From contig NZ_FXBQ01000001.1 in NCBI RefSeq assembly GCF_900177545.1, positions 2,536,122-2,600,121 of the forward strand: a DNA stretch of 64,000 bases, given 5' to 3'. Source of the stretch: Maritimibacter sp. HL-12 (GTDB taxonomy: Bacteria > Pseudomonadota > Alphaproteobacteria > Rhodobacterales > Rhodobacteraceae). This document shows positions 36,755 through 44,559 of this stretch, one piece after another. Under the pieces are notes generated by a model. That model did no database searches. It saw only the letters and a program-made list of their open reading frames with translations, and was not told the DNA's origin. A program made the position numbers and the translations under genes. How positions within the stretch are numbered: the stretch's first letter is position 1; each line of letters begins with the position of its first letter.

Positions 36755-37273
36755 ATGACCGGAGCACCGAATGACCGCACTGATGAAAGCCTGATCGCGC
36801 TGAGGCGAATCCTCCGCGCTACCGAGATGTATTCGCGCGATCTCGCACAGGCGGCGGGGCTCACCCCGGCACAGTTGCGCGTGCTCCAGATCGTTGCCGA
36901 GCGCGATGGGGCCACGCCGAAGGCGCTCGCCACCCGGATGGGCGTGAGCCAGGCCACGGTGACGGCGCTGGTCGACAAGCTGGTGCGGCACGGCATGGTG
37001 CAGCGCCGCCCGTCGCAGACCGATCGGCGGCAGACCAATATCGAGGTCACCGCCAGCGGCCATGAAACCCTTGAGCGCGCGCCCGATGCGCTTCAGCAAC
37101 GCTACGTGCGCGAGTTCGAAAAACTGGCCGACTGGGAACAGGCGCAACTGGTCTCTTCGCTCGAACGGGTCGCGGCGATGCTCGATGCGCACGAGATCGA
37201 CGCCTCGCCGGTGCTGACGACGGGCGATATCCACAACGCGCGCAAGGCGGGGCAGGGCGGCGACGCGCACTGA
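36755..37273 (+). CDS. ectR: MarR-family regulator of ectoine synthesis (EctR)
   Basis: A 172-residue MarR protein: dimerisation helices at both ends and a winged helix (LTPAQLRVLQIVAERDGAT, ATRMGVSQATVTALVDKLV, wing RRPSQTDRRQTNIEVT). EctR repressors are known to control ectABC in methylotrophs and other halotolerant bacteria. In many of those genomes ectR is in the same direction as ectABC; here it is divergent, 237 bp from ectA, which would let one operator set both genes. The C-terminal 25 residues (PVLTTGDIHNARKAGQGGDAH) extend past the usual fold. Confidence 0.9.
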   Translation: MTGAPNDRTDESLIALRRILRATEMYSRDLAQAAGLTPAQLRVLQIVAERDGATPKALATRMGVSQATVTALVDKLVRHGMVQRRPSQTDRRQTNIEVTASGHETLERAPDALQQRYVREFEKLADWEQAQLVSSLERVAAMLDAHEIDASPVLTTGDIHNARKAGQGGDAH

Positions 37274-37320
37274 TTTCGACCGAAAAAAACGCGACATCGG
37301 GGCGAAAACCGGCACGTGAC

Positions 37321-37362
37321 TTGTTCGAGGTCAAATCGCGGGTTTTGAATGTGTGGTCTAAG
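37321..37362 (+). promoter_or_regulatory. Candidate FNR-type promoter of the Mrp-Nuo operon
   Basis: A dyad TTGTT-CGAG-GTCAA at 37321-37334 matches the FNR consensus TTGAT-N4-ATCAA at 8 of 10 positions. After exactly 22 nt comes TCTAAG (37357-37362) as -10 candidate, which places the dyad at -41.5 for a start at about 37369, the class II activator position. The hydrogenase promoter on the other side of the window has the same 22 nt spacing and the same TGGTCTAAG ending. The mrpE start codon is 34 nt after TCTAAG. Confidence 0.5.
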
Positions 37363-37395
37363 CGCGGCGAGAAACGCTGAACAGGCTTCCGTTCG

Positions 37396-37920
37396 ATGAC
37401 CGACACATCACTCCCCAGGCGCGCCCCGCCGCGCCTCGCCGCGCTTCGGTTGTTCGCCACGCTCCTGGTGTTCTGGCTGATGCTGAACGGCAGCCTTGCA
37501 TCCGACGTGCTGGTGATCGGCGTGCTGGTGGCGGCCGCGATCGTGCTCCTGTTCTCCGGCAGCTTTTCGGTGCTCTCGGGCCACCGCCTCACGCCCGATG
37601 CCCTCATCGCCACGCTGCGTTTCGTTGGCCTGTTCCTGCGCGAACTGGTGCGCGCCAACATCGCCATGGCCGCGCTGGTGCTGAACCCGCGCCTGCCGGT
37701 TTCGCCCGCGCTGGTGAAGCTGCGCACCGGGCTCACCGATCCGGTGGCGCGGCTCCTGCTGGCCAATGCCATCAGCCTGACGCCGGGAACCCTCACCGTC
37801 GAGATCGCGGGCGAATGGCTTTTCGTCCACTGGGTCGTCGCCCCGACGACCGACCCGGAGGAAGCCACCCGCGCGATCGCGGCGGGCTTCGAACGTCACC
37901 TGGAGGTCATGTATGGCTGA
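37396..37920 (+). CDS. mrpE: Mrp-type antiporter subunit E homologue (MbhA-like) of the Mrp-Nuo complex
   Basis: A 174-residue membrane protein with two N-terminal helices (residues 16-33 and 36-54) and the conserved MrpE cytosolic block (NAISLTPGTLTVEI then WLFVHWV). It is the first gene of a long operon in which nearly all genes overlap. In archaeal membrane-bound hydrogenase and MBS complexes the MrpE homologue (MbhA/MbsA) is part of the ion-translocating membrane module; it is not itself a channel. Overlaps the next gene by 8 nt. Confidence 0.92.
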   Translation: MTDTSLPRRAPPRLAALRLFATLLVFWLMLNGSLASDVLVIGVLVAAAIVLLFSGSFSVLSGHRLTPDALIATLRFVGLFLRELVRANIAMAALVLNPRLPVSPALVKLRTGLTDPVARLLLANAISLTPGTLTVEIAGEWLFVHWVVAPTTDPEEATRAIAAGFERHLEVMYG

Positions 37921-38176
37921 TCCCTTTCTCCTCGCGGCCACCGCGCTGGTGGCGCTGGCGCTGGGCCTCGGGCTTGCCCGCTTCCTGCGCGGCCCCCGTG
38001 CGCTTGACCGGGTGGTCGCGTTCGACGGGCTCACCATCGTGTCGGTCGCGGCCATCGCGCTGGCCGGGCTGGTGACTGGCCGGGCGATCTATCTCGACGT
38101 GGCCCTGGTTTATGCGCTGCTGTCGTTCCTCGGCGTGATCGTCGCGGCGCGCTACCTTGAAGGAGGCGAGCAATGA
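37913..38176 (+). CDS. mrpF: Mrp-type antiporter subunit F homologue (MbhB-like)
   Basis: An 87-residue protein with three hydrophobic helices and the conserved MrpF blocks FLRGPRALDRVVAFDGL and VALVYALLSFLGVIVAARYLE. In Mrp and Mbh structures this subunit helps form the sodium path of the membrane arm. Start at 37913 overlaps mrpE by 8 nt and its end overlaps mrpG by 4 nt (ATGA). Confidence 0.92.
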   Translation: MADPFLLAATALVALALGLGLARFLRGPRALDRVVAFDGLTIVSVAAIALAGLVTGRAIYLDVALVYALLSFLGVIVAARYLEGGEQ

Positions 38177-38514
38177 GCGGGGTGCTCGACATCCTCGGCG
38201 GGCTGCTCATGGTGGGCGGTGCCGCCTTCCTCGCGCTTGGCGGGCTGGGCCTGTGGCGGATGCCCGACACCTACACCCGCATCCAGGCCGGCACCAAGGC
38301 CACCACGCTCGGCACGCTGCTCACGCTCGCGGGCATCGGGATGATCGAACCCGGGTGGGCGCTCAAGCTCGCGCTGATCGTGCTGTTCCTGATGTTCACC
38401 AACCCGCTGTCGAGCCAGGTGATGGCGCGCGCCGCGCATCGCGCAGGCGTGCCGCTCACGCCGCAGAGCCGCGGCGATGCGCTGGCCGACGACGAGGGGA
38501 GGGCCGCCGAATGA
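38173..38514 (+). CDS. mrpG: Mrp-type antiporter subunit G homologue (MbhC-like)
   Basis: A 113-residue protein with three helices and the MrpG signature LGGLGLWRMPDTYTRIQAGT, KATTLGTLLTLAGI and FLMFTNPLSSQVMARAAH. It completes the E-F-G set of the sodium-translocation unit. The hydrophilic tail (PLTPQSRGDALADDEGRAAE) is longer than the core needs. Overlaps the next gene by 4 nt. Confidence 0.93.
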   Translation: MSGVLDILGGLLMVGGAAFLALGGLGLWRMPDTYTRIQAGTKATTLGTLLTLAGIGMIEPGWALKLALIVLFLMFTNPLSSQVMARAAHRAGVPLTPQSRGDALADDEGRAAE

Positions 38515-38768
38515 CGCTTGCGCTGCTCGCTACCTCCGGCTTCGCCGCCGCCATGCTGATCGCCGCGCTGGTGGCCGTCGTCACCCGCAACACCGCCGTG
38601 GCCGTGCTTTCGGCGGGGCTGGTGAGCCTGTTTGCCTCGGTGCTTTTCCTGTTCCTCGCCGCGCCCGACGTGGCGATGACCGAGGCCGCCATCGGCTCGG
38701 GGCTGACCACCTTCCTGTTCTTCTTCGTGCTGGGCCGGATCCGGCGGGAGGGAAGCGATGAACACTAG
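38511..38768 (+). CDS. Small MbhD-like subunit (DUF4040 domain)
   Basis: An 85-residue, three-helix protein that matches the DUF4040/MbhD domain, which corresponds to part of the MrpA C-terminus: TRNTAVAVLSAGLVSLFASV followed by FLAAPDVAMTEAAIGSGL. The acidic AAPDVAMTEA segment is a conserved in-membrane feature of MrpA/MbhD. Its presence as a stand-alone gene, with no full MrpA in the operon, points to the Mbh/Mbx type of complex instead of a free Mrp antiporter. The start overlaps mrpG by ATGA; the end overlaps the next gene by 11 nt. Confidence 0.88.
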   Translation: MTLALLATSGFAAAMLIAALVAVVTRNTAVAVLSAGLVSLFASVLFLFLAAPDVAMTEAAIGSGLTTFLFFFVLGRIRREGSDEH

Positions 38769-39474
38769 GTTTTCCATCCGACACGCCGCCGTTCTGGGGC
38801 TGCTCGCGCTCCTTGGCCTCGCCTTCTGGACCCTGCTCGCGGGCTACACCCCCGATGCGGAACTGAACCGCACCGCCGCCTATTATGCCGAGAACACCGC
38901 CCGCGAGACCGGGGCGCAGAACATCGTCACCGCGATCATCGTCACCTACCGGGGCCTCGACACGCTGGGCGAGGTGACCGTGCTGTTCCTCACCGCGGCG
39001 ATCGTGGCGCTGGTGCTGGGCCAGTCGAAGGCACCCCGGGGCGGCACCGGGTCGGGCTTCCTGCCCTCGGGCGAATTGCTCACCACCGGCACGCGGATGC
39101 TCCTGCCGATCATCCTCCTGTTCGGCGCCTATGTCGCGTTGAACGGCCACCTGACGCCCGGCGGCGGCTTCCAGGGCGGGGCGATCCTTGCCTCGGGGAT
39201 GCTTCTGATGCTGCTCGCCGATCCGGCCCGCCGCTTTGGCCACCGGCTGATCGCCCGTGTCGAGAGCGTCTCGGGCCTCGCCTACGTTGCCATCGGCGTG
39301 CTCGGCGTGGCGCTCGCGGGCGGCTTTCTCGACAACCGCATCCTGCCGCTCGGCGAGTTCGGCGCGATCCTCTCGGCCGGCGCGATCCCGCTGATCTACG
39401 CGCTCGTCGGCCTCAAGGTGGGGGCCGAGTTCAGCTCGATGCTCGAAAGCCTCGAAGAGACGGAGGATTCCTGA
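38758..39474 (+). CDS. MbhE-MnhB (MrpB-like) fused subunit
   Basis: A 238-residue membrane protein combining an MbhE-type N-terminal part (residues 1-90, with NIVTAIIVTYRGLDTLGEV, the conserved MrpA-tail motif) and an MnhB/MrpB domain (about 100-230, with LLPIILLFGAYVALNGHLT, PGGGFQGGAILAS and a final SMLESLEETEDS tail). In Pyrococcus these functions are split between MbhE and MbhF; here they are one chain. No signal peptide; six or seven helices predicted by eye. A 1 nt overlap (TGATG) joins it to the next gene. Confidence 0.88.
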   Translation: MNTRFSIRHAAVLGLLALLGLAFWTLLAGYTPDAELNRTAAYYAENTARETGAQNIVTAIIVTYRGLDTLGEVTVLFLTAAIVALVLGQSKAPRGGTGSGFLPSGELLTTGTRMLLPIILLFGAYVALNGHLTPGGGFQGGAILASGMLLMLLADPARRFGHRLIARVESVSGLAYVAIGVLGVALAGGFLDNRILPLGEFGAILSAGAIPLIYALVGLKVGAEFSSMLESLEETEDS

Positions 39475-39830
39475 TGCATCTCGTCGCCATGGCCGCCGGT
39501 TTCGCGCTCATCCTGATGGGGCTCTTCGCAGCCCTCACCCATCGCAACATCCTGCGCATGATCGTGGGCTTCACGCTCGCCAACACCGGGGTGCACGTGG
39601 TGCTGGTGTCGGTGGGCTACATGCCGGGGCGGGCCGCGCCGATCCTTGACGATGCCGTGCCGGTGGCCGAGGCCGCCGCGCGGATCATCGACCCGGTGCC
39701 GCAGGCGCTCGTGCTCACCGCCATCGTCATCGGTCTCGGGATCACCGCGCTGATGCTCGCCTATGCCTACCGGCTGTTCCGCGCGCGCGGCAGCCTCGAC
39801 ATCGCCGACTACACGGAGCTGAAATGGTAA
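39474..39830 (+). CDS. mrpC: Mrp-type antiporter subunit C homologue (NuoK/MbhG-like)
   Basis: A 118-residue protein with three helices resembling MrpC/NuoK. Conserved stretches: GLFAALTHRNILRMIVGFTL, ANTGVHVVLVSVGYMPG, and PVPQALVLTAIVIGLGITALM with the following AYAYRLF. In complex I and Mrp the equivalent subunit sits between the large antiporter subunits and the NuoH side and provides part of the proton axis. Overlaps the next gene by 7 nt. Confidence 0.92.
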   Translation: MHLVAMAAGFALILMGLFAALTHRNILRMIVGFTLANTGVHVVLVSVGYMPGRAAPILDDAVPVAEAAARIIDPVPQALVLTAIVIGLGITALMLAYAYRLFRARGSLDIADYTELKW

Positions 39831-42800
39831 GCGCGATCTTCATCATCGCCGCCGGTCTCGGCGCGGGCTTCCTCATCGGGCTGTTGCGCGAAGACCAGAA
39901 GGGCGCGGCCTTCACCGTGGCACTGGCGGCACTCGGCTTCATGGCGTGGGTGTCGGTGTCGTGGTTCGTGGCACTCGCCAGCGGCACTGCTGCCCCGCAG
40001 GACATCATCACCGCCGGCACCCAGCCGCCCTTCGCGATCAACCTGCGGATGGGGCTGGCCGAGGCGGGGTTGCTCTCGGTCATCACCCTCACCGGGCTGC
40101 TCTCGCTCGTCTACATGGCGCCTGCGCTCCGTGCGCTCGGGCGGCGGGCCCTCGCGGTGCTGGTGATCCTCGTGATGGCGCTTTCGGGCCTCGTGCTCAC
40201 CCGCGACATCTTTAACCTCTTCGTCTTTTTCGAACTCGTCGTGATCGCCACCGGCGGCCTCGTGCTGCTCTCGGACGACAAGCGCGCGGTGGCGGCGGGG
40301 TTCAAATATCTCGTGGTCAGCCAGATCGTGGGCATCCTGCTGTTGATCGGGATTATCTTTGTCTATCACGCCAACGGATCGCTCAACATCGACGATATCG
40401 CCGCCCAGCCGATGGGTTTCACCGGGGCGGGGCTGGCGCTGTTTCTCCTGCTGATCGCGCTGGTGGTCGAGCTCAAGCCCTTCCCCGCCAACGGCTGGGC
40501 ACTCGACATCTATGAGGCCGCCCACCCGGGGGTGTCGGCGCTGGTCTCCGCCGCTTCGGCCACCGCTGCGCTCTACGCCGCCGACAAGCTCTTCGCCGCC
40601 GCCGGGCCCGACTGGCTGCCGCTGGCCACCGTGCTGGGCCTCGTGAGCTTTCTAGGGGCCAACCTCCTCGGCCTCGCGCAGCGCAATGACCGCCGCTTGC
40701 TGGGCTATTCCTCCATCGGCCAGATCGGCCTCGTGCTCGTGGTGGTGGGCCAACGTGACATTCTGGGCGACGCCTATCTCTACGTCGCGGGCGGAATCCT
40801 GTTCACCCATGCCGTGGCCAAGGCGGGGCTCTACTGGATCTCCGGCCTCGTGCCGGGGCGCGATCTTGCCGACTGGGCGGTGCTGCGCACCAATCCGGTG
40901 CTGCTTTTCGCCTTCGCCGGCTTCATCGCCATGCTCTTGGGCCTGCCGCCCTTCGCGGGCTTCTACGCCAAGTGGGATCTCGCCCATGCGCTCGCGGGGG
41001 CCGATCGGCTGCCGGTGCTCGGCCTCGTGCTGCTCGGCGCGCTGATCGAGGCGGGCTATCTGTTCCGCTGGTTCGGCTTCGCGCTCAAGCGGCCCAACCC
41101 GGTGGCCTTCCCCGGCTTCTCCACCACCGGCTTCGCGGTGGTGCTGGCAGCGCTCGCGGGCGGCTGGGGGCTTGGCTTTGTTTGGGGCGCGGGCTCGGTG
41201 CATGGCAATCTCCTGCTCGCGGCACCGCTCCTCTTCGCGCTCGCCTTCCTCGTGCTCGAACCGCTCCCAGCCTGGGCCAAGAACCTCCTCGCCATCGCCG
41301 GGCTTCTGGGCTGGGTCGGCTTTCGCGCACCGGGATATGACCCTTTGCACCTCGTCTTCGCCCTCGTGATGCTGGCGGGCGGCGCGGTGATCCTGCTCGC
41401 CTCCTTTGCGGTGAAGGGCGAGCGCTTCGGCTTCTATCCCTCGGCCATGGTGATGTATGCCGGCCTTGCCCTGCTGATCGACGCGCAAACCTCGTTTCAA
41501 TTCTTCGCGGCCTGGGAGCTTCTGACCATCGGCTCCTATTTCCTGATCCTGCGGGGCAAGGAGAGCGAGCCGCATGCGCTTTCCTACATCCTGTTCTCGC
41601 TCGGCGGCGCTTTTGCCATCCTCGCGGGCTTCGCGCTGGCTTCGGGCGGCCTCCAGCCCTTTGCGCTGGACAACCTCGCCGCCATCGCCGAGGCCGGGCT
41701 GCCACTTGCCCCTTGGGTGTTCTTGCTGCTGGCCATCGGTTTTTTGACCAAGACTGCCTCGGTGGGCTTTCACATCTGGCTGCCCGGTGCCCATGCCGAG
41801 GCCGAAACGGACGTTTCGCCGATGGTGTCGGGCATCCTGCTCAAGGCCGGGCTGTTCGGGCTTTGGCTGTTGCTCATGCACATGGGCCGCCAGAGCCTGT
41901 TCGGCGTTGACCTCACCTATCTTCTGGTCTGGATCGGCGCGCTTTCGGCCTTCATCGGCGCGGTGCTGGCGATCTTTCAGGAGGATGCGAAACGCCTGCT
42001 GGCTTATTCCTCGATCAGCCAGATGGGCTACGCGCTCTTTGGGCTTGCGCTGATGAACCACCTCGGCTGGTTGCTCGCGCTGATGTTCGTCATCAACCAC
42101 TACGTCTACAAGTCGATGCTCTTCCTCGCGATCGGCGGGGTGAAGGAGCGCACGCATACCAAGCTGATGTACAAGATGGGGGGCCTGATCACGATCATGC
42201 CGTTCACCTTCGTCAGCGTGCTTGTCGGCATCATCGCGATGTCGGGCGTGCCGCCGCTTTCGGGCTTCGGCGGGCGCTGGGTGTTCTACAACGCGATCAT
42301 GTCGTCGGAAATGCGCCTGCCGGTGGTGCTGATCTTCATGTCCGGCCCGATCGCCTTTCTCTACCTGTTCCGGCTGATCCACACGATCTTCCTTGGCCAA
42401 CTCAAGGACGAGCACCGCAAGCTGAAGGAGGCCTCCGGCTGGCTCCTCGCGCCGCAGATGATCTTCGTGGCTTTCCTGATCGGCTTTGCGATCCTGCCCG
42501 GCATGGTGCTGCAAAGGGTCGACGCCTATATCGGCGGGCATTTCGGCAGCACGGCGCTGGCCTGGTCGGGCCGCAGCATCACCAGTGAATTCGGCTACTG
42601 GAACCCGGTGGCGATCATGATCGTGATCGGGGTGATCTTCGTCATCGTGCTCGCGCTTCTCGTGGCGATGAACCGCAACGCCCAGAAGGTGAAGCAATTC
42701 AACATCGTGTTCTCTGCCGAACGCCCGTTCAAGCCGCAGACCACCCACTTCGCGTGGAACTTCTTCGCCCCCTACCGCAAGGCGCTGGGCTTCCTCGAAG

Positions 42801-42961
42801 CGCCGCACGTCACCCGGTTCTGGGGCGGGATTACCGACAGCTTGCATGCCAGCGCCGATTTCACCCGCCGGATCTACACCGGCAACGGCCAGACCTACGC
42901 CGCTCAGGTGATCGTCTTCGTCGTCGCCGTCTACCTCGTCGTGCTGGGAGGGGTGTCATGA
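39824..42961 (+). CDS. Fused double MrpD/NuoN-type proton-translocating subunit
   Basis: A 1045-residue protein with two NuoL/M/N-type antiporter modules in one uninterrupted frame. Module 1 (about 1-480) keeps the helix-5 glutamate at E137 (NLFVFFELVV) and the helix-8 lysine at K333 (THAVAKAGLYW), but the helix-7 lysine position appears to be Thr247 (VSAASATAALYA). Module 2 (about 510-930) has all three: E565 (AAWELLTIG), K674 (SGILLKAGLFG) and K763 with H759 (NHYVYKSML). A hydrophilic C-terminal tail of about 90 residues follows the last helix and a RIYTGNGQTYAAQVI segment ends it. Each module alone is about the size of MrpD (490). Archaeal MBS has two separate pumps, MbsH and MbsH'. Ends by overlapping the next gene (ATGA). 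Confidence 0.9.
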   Translation: MVSAIFIIAAGLGAGFLIGLLREDQKGAAFTVALAALGFMAWVSVSWFVALASGTAAPQDIITAGTQPPFAINLRMGLAEAGLLSVITLTGLLSLVYMAPALRALGRRALAVLVILVMALSGLVLTRDIFNLFVFFELVVIATGGLVLLSDDKRAVAAGFKYLVVSQIVGILLLIGIIFVYHANGSLNIDDIAAQPMGFTGAGLALFLLLIALVVELKPFPANGWALDIYEAAHPGVSALVSAASATAALYAADKLFAAAGPDWLPLATVLGLVSFLGANLLGLAQRNDRRLLGYSSIGQIGLVLVVVGQRDILGDAYLYVAGGILFTHAVAKAGLYWISGLVPGRDLADWAVLRTNPVLLFAFAGFIAMLLGLPPFAGFYAKWDLAHALAGADRLPVLGLVLLGALIEAGYLFRWFGFALKRPNPVAFPGFSTTGFAVVLAALAGGWGLGFVWGAGSVHGNLLLAAPLLFALAFLVLEPLPAWAKNLLAIAGLLGWVGFRAPGYDPLHLVFALVMLAGGAVILLASFAVKGERFGFYPSAMVMYAGLALLIDAQTSFQFFAAWELLTIGSYFLILRGKESEPHALSYILFSLGGAFAILAGFALASGGLQPFALDNLAAIAEAGLPLAPWVFLLLAIGFLTKTASVGFHIWLPGAHAEAETDVSPMVSGILLKAGLFGLWLLLMHMGRQSLFGVDLTYLLVWIGALSAFIGAVLAIFQEDAKRLLAYSSISQMGYALFGLALMNHLGWLLALMFVINHYVYKSMLFLAIGGVKERTHTKLMYKMGGLITIMPFTFVSVLVGIIAMSGVPPLSGFGGRWVFYNAIMSSEMRLPVVLIFMSGPIAFLYLFRLIHTIFLGQLKDEHRKLKEASGWLLAPQMIFVAFLIGFAILPGMVLQRVDAYIGGHFGSTALAWSGRSITSEFGYWNPVAIMIVIGVIFVIVLALLVAMNRNAQKVKQFNIVFSAERPFKPQTTHFAWNFFAPYRKALGFLEAPHVTRFWGGITDSLHASADFTRRIYTGNGQTYAAQVIVFVVAVYLVVLGGVS

Positions 42962-43863
42962 GCTTTGAATGGGTCCAGATCGCCTATGCCGCGCTCACCG
43001 TCTTCATCGTCATCAACTACGGGCTGATCATGACCGCGGTGGTGCAGAAGATCGGCGCGCGGGTGGGCGGGCGCTACGGCATCCCGGTTTGGCAGAACTA
43101 CATCGACCTCGTGAAGAACATCGCCCTGCGCTCGAAGATCAGCCACGGCGTGATGTTCTACCTCGGCCCGGTGTTCCGCCTCACCGGCGGCATCGGGCTT
43201 CTGCTCTTCGTGCCGACGATCTACGGCTCGGTGATGCATCAGAACTTCGCCTTCGCGGGCGATCTGATCCTTGCGCTCTACTTCGTGTTTTTCGGCACCC
43301 TCGGCATGGCGCTGGGGGCCGGCGAGAGCGGCCACCCGCACGCGGCCATCGGGGTCTCGCGGGGCCTCGCGCAGGTGACTGCCGCCGAACTGCCTCTGGC
43401 GCTCGCCGTCTTCGCGATCTCGCTGCAATACCAGACGCTCAGCATCACCGAGATCGTCGCCGCCCAGCAGGGGGGGCTGTTCAACTGGACGCTGTTCACC
43501 AACCCGATCGCCACGCTTGCGGCGATGTTCGCCCTCGTCGGCACGATGATGCGCGCGCCCTTTGACGTGGTGGTGGCACCGCAGGAAATCCCGATCGGTC
43601 CGCCGACCGAATACCACTCGGCCTATCTCGCGCTGATGCAGACCAACCGGGTGCTGTTCCCGGTGGCGAAAACCGTCATCTACATGAACCTGTTCTTCGG
43701 CGGGGCCTCGAACTGGGGTGAATTCGCCGTGAAGGTCTTCGCGATCTACATGGTCTCGGTGCTGGTCGGCGTGGTGCATCCGCGCTTCCGCGTCGAGCAG
43801 TCCATCCGCTTCTTCCTCAAATGGGGCTTGCCGGTGGGCATCCTCGCAATCCTGGTGGTGTAG
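42958..43863 (+). CDS. NuoH/MbhM-like quinone- or catalytic-interface membrane subunit
   Basis: A 301-residue protein with about eight helices, equivalent to NuoH/MbhM, which joins the membrane arm to the soluble redox arm. Conserved pieces are the first cytoplasmic loop QKIGARVGGRYGIPVWQNY with the IDLVKN motif, the GAGESGHPHAAIGVSRGLAQ loop, a TAAELPLALAVFAI segment and the FDVVVAPQEIPIGPPTEYHS loop. The acidic residues of the last loop match those proposed to couple redox chemistry to pumping. Placed after the pump gene and before the NuoB-like gene, the same order as in archaeal mbh/mbx operons. Confidence 0.9.
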   Translation: MSFEWVQIAYAALTVFIVINYGLIMTAVVQKIGARVGGRYGIPVWQNYIDLVKNIALRSKISHGVMFYLGPVFRLTGGIGLLLFVPTIYGSVMHQNFAFAGDLILALYFVFFGTLGMALGAGESGHPHAAIGVSRGLAQVTAAELPLALAVFAISLQYQTLSITEIVAAQQGGLFNWTLFTNPIATLAAMFALVGTMMRAPFDVVVAPQEIPIGPPTEYHSAYLALMQTNRVLFPVAKTVIYMNLFFGGASNWGEFAVKVFAIYMVSVLVGVVHPRFRVEQSIRFFLKWGLPVGILAILVV

Positions 43864-43865
43864 CC

Positions 43866-44558
43866 ATGAAAGACATCGACAAGAGCTTCCGCAAGGACAC
43901 CGAGACGGAGTTTCCCCTGCGCGAGGAACTGAAGCCCCGCAGCGTCACCGCGCCCGACGGGCAGGTGATCGAGATCGACCCGCTGCAGGATTACTTCTGC
44001 CAGGAGCCGCCGAAGGTTCACAAGCAGAGCTACTTCAGGATCGTCGAGGATTTCTACAACTGGGCGCGGGCGCATTCTTTATGGATTCTTGGCTTCGGCA
44101 CGGGGTGTGGCGCGATCGAGATGCGCCCGCTGATGACGCCGCGTTTCGATGCCTACCGCTACGGCATCCAGTGGCGCCCGACGCCCCGGCAGGCCAACCT
44201 GCTCGTGATCTCGGGCTATCTTTCGGTGAAAACCCTCAAGCGCGCGATCCGCGCCTATGAGCAGATGCCGCAGCCGAAATACGTGGTGGGCCTCGGCTCC
44301 TGCACGATCAACGGCGGTATGTACTGGGACAGCTACAACACCATCAAGCGGCTCGACGACTACCTCCCCGTCGATCTCTACATCGCTGGTTGCATGCCCC
44401 GCCCCGAGGCGCTTCTGGCAGGCTTCATGGACCTCAAGAAGCTGATCCGAAAGGGCAAGGCGGAAGGGGCGAACAAATATGCCGAGAACTTCGACTGGTA
44501 CAAGGCAAACCAGAAGTCGGTGATCAAGGACTGGGACATGCCGGATTACAACTGGTGA
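43866..44558 (+). CDS. NuoB/MbhJ-like iron-sulfur subunit with a three-cysteine cluster site
   Basis: A 230-residue soluble subunit that should hold the last [4Fe-4S] cluster near the active or quinone site. NuoB proteins use four cysteines (a CC pair plus two); hydrogenase small subunits use CxxC plus two. Here only three are found: Cys81 in FGTGCGAIEM, Cys146 in GLGSCTINGGMYWDSY and Cys176 in IAGCMPRPEALL; the second Cys of the pair is Gly82. The site-differentiated cluster of archaeal MBS is also three-cysteine. Cys45 (QDYFCQEPP) in the N-terminal extension is an unlikely substitute. Both terminal extensions are longer than in NuoB. Start ATG at 43866, 2 nt after the previous stop. Confidence 0.9.
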   Translation: MKDIDKSFRKDTETEFPLREELKPRSVTAPDGQVIEIDPLQDYFCQEPPKVHKQSYFRIVEDFYNWARAHSLWILGFGTGCGAIEMRPLMTPRFDAYRYGIQWRPTPRQANLLVISGYLSVKTLKRAIRAYEQMPQPKYVVGLGSCTINGGMYWDSYNTIKRLDDYLPVDLYIAGCMPRPEALLAGFMDLKKLIRKGKAEGANKYAENFDWYKANQKSVIKDWDMPDYNW

Positions 44559-44559
44559 C

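Noticed and set aside
37396-39830. A plain Mrp Na+/H+ antiporter operon for salt tolerance, next to ectoine genes
   Set aside because: There is no MrpA, and the antiporter genes run straight into NuoH/B/C/D-like genes with overlaps, so they are part of a redox complex.
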